Positions 12,235-25,012 of a DNA stretch of 64,000 nt are shown piece by piece (the stretch's first letter is position 1; each line of letters starts with the position of its first letter). Source of the stretch: Paramecium octaurelia. Its lineage: Eukaryota; Ciliophora; Oligohymenophorea; Peniculida; Parameciidae. A program made the position numbers and the translations under genes. The notes under the pieces are model-generated. The model worked only from the letters and a program-made list of their open reading frames with translations. It searched no databases and had not been told where the DNA came from. The DNA is taken from assembly GCA_905182995.1 (NCBI GenBank), contig CAJJDP010000096.1, positions 274,200 to 338,199 of the forward strand, in the 5' to 3' direction.

Positions 12235-13218
12235 ATGATTAAGGAACTTTTATTATTATTATACTTTATCATTTTGGTATATGCATTTGCAAATACAAAA
12301 TGTGGAGGTAAAAGATACAAATGTGGAGAAGAGAATCAGAACAATGTCTGTGTAAATGTGTCAGAGTATAGAGGTAAGGTTCATGAATTATCACCATGTG
12401 CCGATGATGATAAAACTTGTTTATGGCAAGACGCTGCTTATTAAAAACCTATATATTGTACAGACAAACCAGCAAAAGATAAGATTCTGCCAGGAGAAAC
12501 TTGTAGTGGAGATAGCGATTGTTTATCTAATAGTTGTATAGGTGGAATTTGTTTGGGACTGAAATTGAATCAATAATGTTCAAGACATTAATAATGTGAT
12601 GTTGGTTATTATTGTGATACTTATTGTAAAGAATAAGTTCAATTCGAATAATTATGCTCAAATGATTATTAATGCACTAACAATTGTGTGTGTAATTTGG
12701 GGAAATGCGCATATTACTATTCTCTAGAAAACAATATCAAAGCTGATAATCCAAAGGCATGTTACTATGGATATATCAATCCAAACAATGGAACTTGCCA
12801 AAATGGACCTCATAGTTTAACCAAGAGTAAGCCATGTGAAACTGATACTGATTGTATTTTATTAGATAGCAATGAGAAGTTATACGGTTATTCTGAATGT
12901 CAATGTGGATTCAATGCAGGCGGGTTTTCTTATTGCAGTTTGGCTGAAGGAGATCCTGAGTATTTGAAGATACTGGAATTATTCTAATGGTTATTGCAGG
13001 TTAATCAATATTGCCATACAATTTTGAGATATGGGCCTTGCTCTTCTCTTTATTTAGATGAGTACATCGATTATCAGAAGGCTGTAAAGTTCTATGAACT
13101 CTAATCATAAATCATGTTTAATGATGAATGCATTCAGAAGATTTATACTGATGAATATTGGGGCATCAACTCAGACAGATTATATATACTCTTAATTATT
13201 TTATTATTATTATAATGA
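12235..13218 (+). CDS. Cys-rich secreted or surface-anchored protein
   Basis: 327 residues, single exon. The N-terminus is a clear signal peptide (MIKELLLLLYFIILVYAFAN). It is followed by about 30 cysteines in motifs such as ETCSGDSDCLSNSCIGGIC and CQNGPHSLTKSKPCETDTDC, resembling disulfide modules of the Dickkopf/EGF kind seen in many ciliate extracellular proteins. The extreme C-terminus is hydrophobic (LYILLIILLLLQ), consistent with a GPI-addition signal or membrane tail. It is predicted to be secreted and surface-attached; function unknown. Confidence 0.75.
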
Positions 13219-13280
13219 GACTTAAAATATATATTTAATTTTGAAATTCAAATTCAAAAAGTAATATTTTAATTAATAAA

Positions 13281-14913
13281 ATGTATAGAAGTTAGAGGTT
13301 GAGAATGAAATCATAAAATCATTTATCTATTTCTCCTCCAATCGTCAAAAGAAGGTTAAGGAATAAGAATGAGTACAGCGAAATAGTCGAGCCCACCGAT
13401 AAAAAGAAATAACATCTCTTATAAGATATTGCAGCAACCAAATAAAAGAGCTTAACCAATTTCGCCTTGACAGTTACACCAAAATATGCTTAAGAGAGAG
13501 ATTATGATGATGATGAAGATATTCTATTTCATGTAATCCCCCCCTATTAATCTTATAGTCTAAGGGTAAAAAAAGACCTTGGTCTGAATAGGAGGATAAT
13601 TTGCTTATCAAATTAGTATAAATGCATGGTCCACAGAAATGGACATTCATTGCTGAGCACTTACCAGGTAGAATTGGCAAATAATGCAGAGAGCGTTGGC
13701 ATAATCATTTGAATCCATAAATCAAAAAATCACATTGGGGTGATTATGAAGAATGGATTCTCTTCTTATCTCATCGAGTAATGGGCAACAGATGGGCTGA
13801 AATGGCTAAATAATTAATTGGACGAACAGATAATTCCATTAAAAATCATTGGAATTCAGCTATGAAAAAACGAATCCCTGAAATGGAGGAGAGATTGAAG
13901 GATATTCGTAAAAGAGGAGGTAAACTGATATAAATAATTTAGGAATGTCCAATTAAGAATTGATGAACTCTTTTACTTCTCTTGAAAGATAACTACTATA
14001 AAAACTACTCTCATCTTAATAGAATGGATCCATGTCTCCTAGATCTTATTCCCCAAATAATATACCTAGAAGAAGAACCAATAAGCAATAAAATTACTTA
14101 AATCCCAACTCCGTTAATTCTTATATTTCTAAAATGATGAATGAAATCAAAATTGACGGAATTGAGAGTTTTAATATGGAAAATAAAATGCTCAAAAAAA
14201 CCGCTAAAATTGTAGATTCCATTTTTTGGAATGAAGACAAAGTAGATGATATCTAAAATAATTTATACGAGTATATTCAAGAAAAAGTAGGCGCTCATGG
14301 TTACGATCAGGATGAGAAAGTAGATAGATGGATTAAAAACTTTTGGATCATGTGTTAAGATGTGTTTACTGTTTCAGTTATTAAAGACTTTTTATCACAA
14401 AGACCCTCCTTTTATTACAATTACTTACATAAATACAAATAGGATGCTGCTAATCAGGTTTCAAAGAATTTGAGTAGAATTTATGAATAAACCAATAATA
14501 GTGATGAATATTAATTGCCCTCTCTAAATCAATTCAAAACCCCTTTGAAAGAAAAGGTTGATCCCCATTAGAACAATAATAGTAATAATAACAATAACAA
14601 CCACCCAAATAATGATACAAACAGTCCTAGCAATCTCTGTTTAGAAGTCAAATATGATGATCATTTTCAACATCAAATTGAGTCACCCTCCAAGCTACTC
14701 AACCTCCACACCCCAAAACATCAGGCTCTGCATTAGTCTAATAAGAAAACACCAAATCTCAAATCCGAAAACAAAAGCTTGATTTAGCATTCTTAATTTA
14801 AAGATAATTTAAGTTTGAGCAAACTAAAATTTGAAACTACTCCACTCAAAAAAAACTCCGCTTTCAAATTTTACAATAAAATACAATAGCACTAATAGTA
14901 GTAGCAACATTGA
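13281..14913 (+). CDS. R2R3-type MYB transcription factor
   Basis: 527 residues in three exons (introns 13533-13558 and 13920-13942, both TAG). Residues ~85-195 carry two MYB repeats: RPWSEQEDNLLIKLVQMHGP with KWTFIAEHLPGRIGKQCRER and WHNHL, then SHWGDYEEWILFLSHRVMGN with RWAEMAKQLIGRTDNSIKNH and WNSAMKKR. The tryptophan spacing is intact. The rest is Ser/Asn/Gln-rich, with a folded-looking segment around DRWIKNFWIMCQDVFTVSVI and a poly-Asn/poly-Gln tail. The family binds DNA in the nucleus. The second intron is decisive: unspliced, the protein would stop right after the MYB domain. Confidence 0.92.
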
Positions 14914-14971
14914 ATCATATATTTTGTTTTTTTTAATTAATTTATAATTAAATATAAGATATATTTGTCTA

Positions 14972-15832
14972 TCATTATTGTTAGCTAGATTATTAGCTCT
15001 TTTTGACCGTTCCAAAATATCTATCACCAAAATTTCCAATGCCTGGTGCTAGATAATTGAAATCTTTTAATAAAATTGGATCAACTTGAGCTGTAATAAT
15101 CTTCATTTTTGGAAATTCTCTAAATAATTTCTCTATGCCCTACTCACAACTCACCAGAGTTAAAAATGTGATGTTTTCCTATTTCACACCTTGGTTTTTT
15201 AGGATCCTCAATGCCAATGTAGCACTATTACCTGTAGCCAACATTGGATCCATTAATATAACCTACTATTCTTTGATATTAGATGGTAGTTTCTAAAATA
15301 AATAGGAAGGCAAGGCTGTATCTTCATTTCTCTATATCAATATTTATCCTATAGATGCTCCAGATACTGCTTTTAAGCCTTCAAATAGAAATGCATTTCC
15401 TGATCTTAAAATACTCACAAAACATATTCTATTAATAGAATTAAACTTACTCTTCATCTTCAAATTTCACTTCATGAGCATCATAATATCCTAAAGGAGA
15501 CTTCTTAACATGCTTTTTCTTTTCTATTTATGAAATTGCCTATTCAATAAGAATTCTAATTAAACGATCTGAATTTTTTCGGAATTCCTAGCCTTTATTT
15601 ATCACATTACCACAGTATCGGTTTCTACATCTCTGATTATAGATAATATGTGTTCAGTGTAGCTTCTGTCAATTATTGATAAGTTCTGATGTTTCCTTAA
15701 TAATTTATTTAAATCCTATTCATTAAGAAAATGATAATGTGGCAATTTATCATCCTTAATTGACTAACATAAAACATATGTTGTATTAAATAATGAAAGA
15801 TTGAAACCAATTCTTAGTAAATTTTTAAACAT
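14972..15832 (-). CDS. Uracil phosphoribosyltransferase-like protein
   Basis: 271 residues. Seen: LSIIDRSYTEHILSIIRDVE, ICFVSILRSGNAFLFEG, the PRPP-binding loop VILMDPMLATGNSATLALRI, FLTLVSCEQGIEKLF and the C-terminal uracil-binding YLAPGIGNFGDRYFGT. These features are diagnostic of UPRT (UMP from uracil and PRPP, pyrimidine salvage). Two introns (23 and 22 nt). The N-terminal ~25 residues (MFKNLLRIGFNLSLFNTTYV) are hydrophobic/basic and could be a targeting peptide; that is inference. Confidence 0.9.
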
Positions 15833-16041
15833 TATATATTTATTATTATTTTAGCAAAAAAATAAATTAAATAGATATTCAAGATTCATTCTAGTCCCTT
15901 TAAACATCATAAATTCATCTTTTTAATTTATCAATCCCCCTAATCTAATAATTATTCAACCACTTTTTGGTCATATTTCTCTAGTATTAGATGAAGAGTA
16001 TTTAATAAATAAGTTAATACTTGGAATAGTAACAATTAGAA

Positions 16042-16218
16042 TCAGCCAACATAAATATTTTTACGAACTATAACTTTTTTAATTCTTTTAAAGGTTAAAT
16101 CTTCGTATACTGAAATTAACTTATATTTATTCTCCTCCAATATTTCAAAGCAATTTAGTTTCATTGATAAATTTGAATTCCTTAAACTAACAAAAGTGCT
16201 TTTCTAAGATATTTACAT
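16042..16218 (-). CDS. Possible small hypothetical protein
   Basis: A 58-residue TGA-terminated ORF starting MQISQKSTFVSLRNSNLSMK and ending VRKNIYVG. It could be prolonged by a 31 nt GTTGGC..CCAAG intron. Amino-acid composition is plausible for coding but there is no recognisable domain. It may equally be noise in AT-rich DNA. Confidence 0.2.
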
Positions 16219-16722
16219 AGCTGTTATTTTAAACTTATATAAAATCAGATTCTATATGATACAATTCAACAAAATATATAATTCTTTAAATATTATATTT
16301 AACATTTATATTGTTAAATTAATATTGTATAAATATTGCTGATCCTTAACTTGAATAATTTAATTGGCTATATTATGTTAGAAATATCAATTTAAGGATG
16401 TATTGGTAAGTTATGTTTAGAGCATTTTATTGATAAGAAATGCTGAACTGTTTATTTTAGAAATATTATGATTCTTTGCTAATAATTCATTTATACTTAT
16501 TATAAATATAAATCACATATTTACTGAATATATTATTAGTGTTCATCATTTATGATAAATATTTAGTTTAATCAATCCTTAACATGAGAATATATAAATT
16601 TTATTACTTCCGTAATTCCCAAGCAATTTATTGGCAATTTACACAATAATATTTAAAAAATCCTCAAATATTAGAGTGTCAGAAATAAATTTTTTTAAAG
16701 ACTTTTTATGAATAATATCAAA
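16219..16722. other. AT-rich intergenic stretch
   Basis: About 500 bp without a supported gene on either strand; only ORFs under 30 codons were seen. Confidence 0.5.
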
Positions 16723-17675
16723 TCAATTTTAAGATTAAGAGGACTTTTCCAAAGAAACCGAATAATGAGAATCACATTTTGAATGAAATTTATTTTTGGT
16801 TTCTATTTTGTATAAGCAAATACTTTTAATATGCGAATTAGAATATTTTGAGTACAATGTTTGGGCTCTCTCCTAACACTGGATCAATTCATGGTCCTTC
16901 CAGGGGAATCTTCTATAAGTTTTAATTTTCTATATAAATAATTAATAATACTCCATAATCCCTTGCCACAATAATTTTGAACAATTATTTAGTCATATTT
17001 TAAGTTTTCTCTTCATTTTCATTGATACAAATTTCCTTGAATTGGGCTATTGATTTACAGGAATAATTACTTAAAAATAAGGAATAATATTTGGAGAACC
17101 TTTCTGACTCAAATAATCTTTTTAAATAATTGTCATTCATCGTTTTCATCTTAGAATCTTTTCTAAATGGAATCATATCGTCAATCGATTCTTACAAATG
17201 AGATTTCATGAATTCTTCATCATCGGAGAAGAACGAATTATAAAACATTCTATCCCTCTCTTCAGCTGTAAATCCTTCCTTTTCTTCGTAGTGAATTTGG
17301 GTTTTGATAAAGAGAAAGCATCTCCTGATTATGAATTTGGTCATTTCTTCTTTTGTTTTATTGATTAAGATATATCGTTATTTAATCAAGTCTGGAAGGT
17401 CTTTTTATAAAGATGACAAGGTCTACAATTTAAATACGATGATATACTCTTAAATTTTCAAACACAAATTCATCAAATACACTATCTTTCAATAAGGAAA
17501 TATTTTTGGATAGGTATATGAGGAGTAGCTTCAATTCTTTTTCAGCTGCTTCTTCACATTCTACTGTATTACTCATTAGTCTTGATTCAAATAAGTATGG
17601 CTCTGGGAATTGGGAGGCCTGATCACAAGTTTCCTTTTTGGGAGTTTGTAATGCATACGTGGTAGTCGGTAGCAT
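16723..17675 (-). CDS. Hypothetical conserved-looking protein
   Basis: 301 residues in three exons (introns 25 nt GTATATC..GTAG and 22 nt GTATTATT..ATAG). It is acidic/basic mixed and mostly helical by composition, with FIIRRCFLFIKTQIHYEEKE, FFSDDEEFMKSHLQESIDDM and SKYYSLFLSNYSCKSIAQFK. No signal peptide or membrane segment. The C-terminal ~70 residues have many Lys, His and Cys (FPWKDHELIQCQERAQTLYS). No family recognised. Confidence 0.6.
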
Positions 17676-18038
17676 ATAGAACTATTAAAGATTGAGTGAT
17701 GGATAATTCAGATACTATGGGACATATAATAAAGGAAGCATAAGATTATTTAAAAAAATTAGGTGTAAAATAAAATATCTTTTTTTTTATTTCGAAATAA
17801 TTCATTCAAATGGCATAGTAGTCAGAATTAATAAATTATATTTCAATTCAATTAATATTTATATAAATAACTATAACTACAAACTGCATAAATTGGTAAT
17901 AGATTAATAAAATTAACCTCCTGCGAATTGCAACATATTCGAAAATGAAATTCTTACATAAATGAATAAATCTACTTTTTTCTCAGTTAAAATGACATAA
18001 ATTAATATCTGTTATATAAATTATTATATTAAAGTATA
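17676..18038. promoter_or_regulatory. Divergent intergenic region upstream of the Rab gene
   Basis: About 360 bp of AT-rich DNA between divergent genes at 17675 (minus) and 18039 (plus). It is presumed to hold both promoters; no motif can be defended. Confidence 0.3.
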
Positions 18039-18658
18039 ATGAATACATGTGATAAACCAATAATAAAATTACTGATAATTGGGGATTCCGCTGTTGGCAA
18101 AACTAACATTCTGAAGAGATTTTGTGAGAATCAATATACTCAAAGCTTTGTATCAACAATAGGTAGATTAATGAATTTAAATTTAGAACAGGCATAGATT
18201 TCAAATTTCGAGATTTAGAAGTAGAAGGGAAACTCATGAGATTGCAAATTTGGGATACAGCTGGTTAAGAGAGATTCAGAACCATTACTTCAACTTATTT
18301 CAAAGGAGCAATGGGAGTTATATTGGTCTATGCCGTAAATAATCTTGAAAGTTTTCAAAACATCTAAAATTGGATGAATTAAATAAAATAAAATGCATGT
18401 GAAAGTGTGATTGTTGTGTTAGTGGCCAACAAATCCGACCTAAATGATAGAGTGGTTCAATATGAATAAGGTAAAAATTTAGCTGATTCTTATGGCATTA
18501 AATTTTTTGAGACTTCTGCCAAAGAAGGCATAAACATCATTGATACTTTTTAATGCATTTCTAAATAAATTAAAGATATTATGTCATTAGAAGAAAAAGT
18601 ATAAAATATTAAACTGGAATAAACAAGTTAACAAGCCAAATCCAATTTCTGTTGTTGA
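18039..18658 (+). CDS. Rab-family small GTPase
   Basis: 196 residues. Seen: P-loop [16 protein letters not shown], switch [48 protein letters not shown] (NKxD) and ETSAKEG. The C-terminus SNFCC is a geranylgeranylation site, so membrane targeting for vesicle traffic is expected. The subfamily is not certain (Rab1/8/18-like). The only intron must be 29 nt, ending at CAG in the string TTTAGAACAG: splicing at the earlier TAG would shift the frame and destroy TIGIDF. Confidence 0.93.
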
Positions 18659-18711
18659 TTCTATAAATTAATATTTATTTAATAAGAGAATTAACATAAA
18701 TATTGTTCAAT

Positions 18712-19458
18712 TCAAATAAATTATTTTAAGAATTTCTTAGCTCCATCCAAAGATGTAGGTATCTTTGGTTTTGGAGCAATGCTTGATTTTTCTTCTTATG
18801 TGGTAATTTTTAGCGAACCATAAGATGTAAGTTAAGTACTTTTTATAAACAGATCATTTTTGTTTCTGCTTGATACGATTAATTGACCTAATGTTTAACC
18901 TTGACATTTTAAAGCCTAAGGTGATGAACCTGTGATTGAGGTATGAGTTTTGCCATTCTACAAACATTCGGTTTTTTATGAGTTAGAATAAGTCTTCTTT
19001 TATTTTTATATCACTGATTAAGCATTGTAAATTAATTCAATGAGTTAGTTCTTTTCATCAGTAATTAGTTAGAGACCTGAACTTCTTAAATTATTATTGG
19101 GAGAATTGATCTATGATTAATTTTACTATTCATAATGCAATTAATTTTCGAGATTTTGTTCTTGGTTTGATAATGGCTACAATTTGCCAAGATGAAGATT
19201 TCTATAGTTTAAGAGTTAGTCTTATCTATTAAATTTAAATAGTTTCTCATTGCCTTTTCTGTCACTACATAATTAAACAAAATGAGACTCCTCTTTTAAT
19301 GATTTTACTCGATTTGACGCTCCTTTTAAATATTACCTTTTGTAATTTGTTTTGGTTGGTGGCAACCTTTGAAAGTCCCTATAGCTTGATGTTCCAGTAG
19401 TGGAGGCAGTTCGAATTCCTCTTAATTCTTAGACTGAAACTGAGATTGTATTAAACAT
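18712..19458 (-). CDS. Gln/Ser/Lys-rich hypothetical protein
   Basis: 248 residues, single exon, starting MFNTISVSVQELRGIRTAST. It is rich in Gln (mostly TAA/TAG codons), Asn, Ser and Lys, with no long hydrophobic stretch, and is probably disordered. No motif recognised. It is convergent with the Rab gene at 53 bp. Confidence 0.6.
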
Positions 19459-19513
19459 GTTTATTTTAATAATTAATATAATTTGGCACATTCATAATAA
19501 ACATGATAATCAT

Positions 19514-22500
19514 TCATGAGCTGAAAAGACTTAGAGTTTCTAATATTTCCTTTTTGGCTTCCTCTAAATCTGTCTGAGCTTATTCAAAATATAATGAAAA
19601 AGCCCCCAGTAGCTTTGGATAGTCCTTGTGATAATCATGTGCTTTTTCTTTTAAGATTTCTATCCTTCTTTCATCCAATAACTTTTCTCTCTCAAATTAA
19701 TTCAAGGTCTAAAGAATGAGTTCTAGGTCATAAATTGATTGTTGATACCTTATTGTAACAATTTTGATATGCTCTTTATACTTTCAACAAAATCTTCAAT
19801 ATTTTTGTTAAATAGATACAATTCAAAGACTCCTTTTATTCTTTATTCATTTCTCCTCTAATTAATAACAGATAGCATATAATCATCTATTTTTAGGTGT
19901 CCTTCTTTTTATAATTTCTTCAACAAATCTTCAAATTATTTTTTGATTTAATCCTGTTGACTTAATTTTCTTACGGCAGAAATAAATCCATTTAAGTCTT
20001 TATCCTACAGATACTCTTAATATAACTCAACAATTTTCATATCTCTTTATTCATTTGGCATATTCTCTAATCGATTCTTCTCTTCAGCTGAAAAATATTT
20101 CCTTATTTGCAATAAAATCTCTTTGGCAGTTAATTGATTCTTATTTGGCTCAATTTTTGGTTACTGATCCATGTCTGTATTAGGTGAGTTGATCTATGTA
20201 TAATAATTAATCTCATACATTTGTGAATTTTGAGTATTATTTTATTATTATCTTTAAATTTTCTAACATATCCTCTGCATCTTGATTCTACAAATAAGTT
20301 TCAAAAGTTCCTAGAACCTACACATCATTATCCATAAACATTTTTAATAAGAAATTTTTTTCATTATCTTGTAGATGATTTTATAATGTGAATTATCTCA
20401 CTTAATTCATAAATAAGTTATACATCTTAATTTTTCTATAATCATCCTTTTTAATCTATTATTCTGATAATAATTTTCTAATGATATAATCAAAAAATTA
20501 CATAAGTTTAGTTCTAGTGTTATTGATATTTCTAGAGGATTGCCAACCTTGAACAATTTCATATAATTATTAATTATGTTCTGAAAACAACAATTCAACC
20601 TGTCTAACTTTTGGTTCATCCAAATCCATATCCCAAAGCATATCTTTAAATATTTATTATAATTCCTTCTCCTCTTGAAGTGAATAAAATTAGTCTATCC
20701 TTCCTAAATTCGCTTGTCTTTTTTCTTTTTTAGTTTACATAAAGTGTTCTTCATTAAAAATAATATCTTTAGCAGCAAATTCTGATTGACTAATTCTCTT
20801 TTGAGCAGACATTTACTCAGATCTACTCATGAGGTCGTTTTTTTAAATGATTGGTTATTGAATTTCCTAAACAGGTTCTTAGATTGGTTATTAGTTTTCA
20901 AAATTTTAGTCTTTTTATTATGGAATAGGTTAAGTTTAATGTAAATGTATGACTTAATTTTCATTTTATTTTTTATATTATTATTACTACTATTATTATT
21001 ATTATTACTATTGCAATTATTATTACAATTGTGATTATTACTATGGTTATTACTATTTTTGTTATTATTATTATGGGGGTTAATTGTCTTACAATTAGAA
21101 ATTTGGCATTAAAACACTATAAGGTGAAGGAGCTTTTGGAAATTATTTAAATAATATGATCTCTTTTGACTATTAAGTTTATTATTTTTCAGGTTAATTA
21201 AGATTTTGATTTTAACTTTATACTGAATTGATGGCTTTTCTTAGATCATTTATAAATTATTCTACATTATTTTAGTATCTAAAGTGTTACAAAACAGCAT
21301 AAATAGATCCAGAATGACTATTTCTATATTCATGAATCATAGTAATTTCGGTTAATTTGAAATTTTACTGCAATAATTCGTTAAATTTTGAATCTGAATA
21401 AATCTACAATGGTTTAAGAGAAGGCTATTCTCCTCCTCGTTGCATTTTGTTGTATAAATCTGTACATAATTACAATAAAACTTGATCTTACTGATTCCAC
21501 AACACATTGATCATTCCAAATTATTCAGAGGTGTAGCTGTAATTATTTCTTTCAATAACTTTGTTTTTGATATCTTCTAATCGTTATATCTAATTGTTTT
21601 GAGTAGAATCTTGTTACATAGAACGATTTGACTCTTGGGAGTTAATATTGAGTTGCTATTAAGGTTTAGTCTGACGCTTGGTTTGTTTGATAGTTTAGAA
21701 AGGAGACGTTGGTCTCTCTTAATAGGTGCAATTCTCAACAATTTTATTCAATTTCTCACACAATTATTGAATGTTTATGGTGTTCTACAAATAGAATTGC
21801 AAGACCTAAATGATTTCTTTGTTCTCTTCTATTAATAAACGCTTTACTAATCTTGCCATAGTGACATCTAATATTTCCTTTTCTTCTAAATCACCCACTA
21901 AACCAAATAGCATATCTTATTAACTGATAATTGATTCATTTTGATAAGCATTACTTTATTATTATTATGATTAATTTTATTGTTAATATCGATAATCTTC
22001 AAAGTTCTCACTACCTCTCGAGGGAGCTCTTTGAATGAGTTTGGCTTAAACTCTTGTGATTAATTTTGAAGCTCCAACATTTTAATTCATATATAAGGAA
22101 TTATTAGACATTTGGGATTCCTCCACCAATTTACGTATAGATTTGCTTCTTCTTTTATCAGGAGATTATTGAGATGAGATTTAAGATTGCTATTTAATAT
22201 TTGAAGTTCTTGTGCTGGTGCCTTATAACTTGGCTTAAACAAGTTTATGAATGATTTCATCCATTTATCTCATTTTTTTATCATTGTTCAACTAAATGGA
22301 AACAATTTTCTTAGATCCCTTGTAGATCCAAAGCAATTTGTTATAGAAGTCGCTTTCCCTTACTTAATCTTGTAATCTATTGCTAAATGAATAGAAGAAG
22401 TTAACCCAATTGTTGAAGTTGTTGATCAAGGGTTCGAGAGCACATAGAAAATCTAGCCCTTAATAATCCTTTTCATCAATCAAGTAAATGCAGGTGTATT

Positions 22501-22879
22501 GATCTCCACCCAGAATCTACTGGAATTCTTCCAAATCATAGATGAAATCAATAAATGAAAGCTTATTATTGTAATCTGACATCTAACTATATTTTAGCGA
22601 TGTTTATAATAGTTTGTTATCATTTGAATTTTAATTCTCTTCACTAACGATAGTGTACACATTGCATCTTGAGTAATACAACTATTATATAAATTATGAT
22701 AAATCATAGAAGTTGCCTTGAAATTAACAATTATTATTACCGTCTTAATCAATCAATCCTACTATTCTGTTTTTGATACCGAATAATTAAACCAAAAGTA
22801 TCTACAAAGATTGCACATTTACTCGTTTATCCAAATTTATTTGTTTAACCTTGTTCAAATATTTGAGGGTGAGTAACAT
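19514..22879 (-). CDS. Large Gln-rich protein
   Basis: 1104 residues in three exons (introns of 25 and 26 nt near the 3' end). The N-terminal ~250 residues look folded (QILLVQLFGIKNRIVGLIDQ, FIDFIYDLEEFQQILGGDQY, TCIYLIDEKD). The middle is Ser/Gln-rich linker (SQISSQQSPDKRRSKSIRKL). Around residues 590-700 there is a Gln/Pro tract with a near-pure poly-Gln run written mostly as TAA/TAG at ~20980-21090. The last ~400 residues are helical and charged (LELIKR-like repeats such as QDKDLNGFISAVRKLSQQDQ). In standard code the gene would appear as dozens of fragments. No family recognised; a scaffold role is only a guess. Confidence 0.65.
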
Positions 22880-23378
22880 TAAATAATTAATATTTGTTTT
22901 CAAATATAATAAATAATATAAATCATAAATATGAATCTATTCTCTTATTGCAAATGCTATATCATAATCATTTGTTTTTAAGCTATTCCAATAATTATTT
23001 ATTGAGTTTTGATTAGTTTTACGAAAATTAATATTCAAATTCTAATATTTTAATTAATGTTATCCTATCAATAAAATAAATAATCTAAAGCACAAATATT
23101 TGATTATACTCATAATGCTATTTGAAGAAGAGCTTATAAAATTTGAATCATTACAGATTCATTATCTTCATTTATTCTGCAAATTCTAAAGAAAATAATT
23201 AATGATTAATCTTTATAACAATATAATCTGTTTAACTTAATAAGTATTTCAGAAATTTGAATCTAAATTTTACTTAAGGTTTCTTATTAGAAATAATAAT
23301 AATTTCAATATTTTTGCATTCTAACTTCAACAATATTAAATAATTAGCAGTATTATATCAATATATCTAAATTAAATA
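22880..23378. other. AT-rich intergenic stretch
   Basis: About 500 bp between two minus-strand genes. No supported coding frame or RNA gene was seen. Confidence 0.5.
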
Positions 23379-24392
23379 TCAATGTGTTTGATTATTGTTT
23401 AGGAACATATTCGAATAAAATTTGGATTGAGATTACGAACTCCCGAAGGATGGCTATCTATTTTGATTGATAAAATTGGGTCTGATTTAAGATTTCACAT
23501 GTTAATCTTCTTCTTAATCTTGTTATTCTTGTTATTATTTCTTAGCCTACCAATTATTTAATCTATTTGGATATAGATATAAACTTTTTACCTTTCAACC
23601 ATGACTTCTATATCCTTCTGATGCAAAGGTGACTTAGCAGGAGAATCAGGCTCATTCATTGAGTTGCTCAATTATTCAGTCAAATCTACGTACTGATGTA
23701 CGGGTATGGATGCCTTGATTTGCTATTGAAAACAATATAAATAAGTAATTACATCATTTATAGCAATAGGTAATTGATCGGAATCTAAAATATTGGGATT
23801 TGGAGTTTATTGATGTGATAATTCATATTTACTATCAGTGGCATTAGTTTTCGATTTGAATTAAGACACTTCTAACTATTATTAGCGTTGATATTCTTAA
23901 TACATGGAACTAGTCATGTTTTTAGTATAATAAGGTCCAAAATTGCTAGTGTTTCTTTTAGATTGTTCTAATGATAGAGAATGAAGAGCATACAAATAAC
24001 ATTTTCGCTGTTTTTTCTGACCTGATACAACCTCTCAAATACAGAGGAGTTATTCAATTCATGTGTTATTCTGTTGGCATTGTTGATAAGTTCTCTTGAC
24101 TATAAATAAATGAGGATTAAATACTTCATCATCATATATTTGTTGTCTTTTCATTTGTCTATTTAAATTCCATCGGAATAGATCATTTATGGATCTCTAT
24201 AGATTTGCAGATTATTTGTTAATCTAGAATAGATGGGGATAATACCTCTGGTTTGAATTGGTATGATTCAAGTTTAGGTTTCTCCTTGATTCTCTATTTT
24301 GAAGAGGGTCTGAAAGAGTTTTTGGCTAGGATTTAAATGCGCAGAAGCTCTTCATTAGTCAACAATAATCTTTAGGAGGTGTACTTTTTCAT
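23379..24392 (-). CDS. Hypothetical Ser/Gln/Asn-rich protein
   Basis: About 293-303 residues. Introns: 22, 25, 26 (GTATTTGAG..GTCAG, a CAG end), a possible in-frame 30 nt, and 29 nt. It starts MKKYTSQRLLLTNEELLRIQ. The middle is Tyr/Gln-rich (NFGPYYTKNMTSSMYQEYQR). The C-terminus has a Gln/Glu run and SQIRPNFINQNRQPSFGSSQ. No domain recognised; exon joins rest on frame alone. Confidence 0.5.
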
Positions 24393-24472
24393 AACAAAAT
24401 ATAAATTTTATTTCTCATTATTAAAAATGAGTTAAGATATATAAAATAAAATAAAGCCAGTTTCATTTGAGG

Positions 24473-25012
24473 TCATTCGATTATATCAAAGAATTCTTAG
24501 ATTGTAGTTTGTCTTCTAAATCTTCTTTATGGTACTGTAAACCAGTCTTTACCATAAATTTTTTCAACATAATCAGTAAAGGTAATTAATTAATATTGCT
24601 TATTATCTTTATTTTATTTTAATTAAGTATTAACCGGAGTGTTGTTATTAAAGAATTCATCAACATCATTTTTCACTTCGATTTTCAAAGTAGGTTGAGA
24701 TGAAAAGTTTTCGTTTCTTCTGAAACGAAAAGTTTTATATTATTGTTGGGGTTCTTGGATATTATCCATATTATCCATTTTAGATAACATTTTTTTGAGA
24801 TTAAATTCTGATGGTCTATGAGTTCTTAGAGTATTTTAATTTTCCATCAAATTGTCAATACTGTCTAATTTCATGGGCGAATAATTTAAAGAGACTTTAG
24901 ACTTAGACTTATCAGGTGATTTCAATGGAGAGGAGAATAAGGTTTCTTGATCATAATCAGTATTGAATAAATTCCTAGTAATTGAGGAGAGGTTTGTTTT
25001 CCTGTTGGTCAT
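24473..25012 (-). CDS. Hypothetical basic/disordered protein
   Basis: 179 residues from ATG 25010-25012 (MTNRKTNLSSITRNLFNTDY); an in-frame ATG at 25054 would add 14 residues. It is Ser/Asn/Lys-rich with repeated SP-type sites (SSPLKSPDKSKSK, YSPMKLDS), which could be phosphorylation sites. The C-terminal part is more folded-looking (FTDYVEKIYGKDWFTVPQRR). Single exon. Family unknown. It carries a near-perfect inverted repeat (see 24703-24736). Confidence 0.55.
24703..24736. repeat. 15-bp inverted repeat with 4-nt loop
   Basis: The two arms (24703-24717 and 24722-24736) are complementary at 14 of 15 positions, with a TTCT loop. It lies inside the preceding CDS, coding TFRFRRNENF. Confidence 0.7.
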
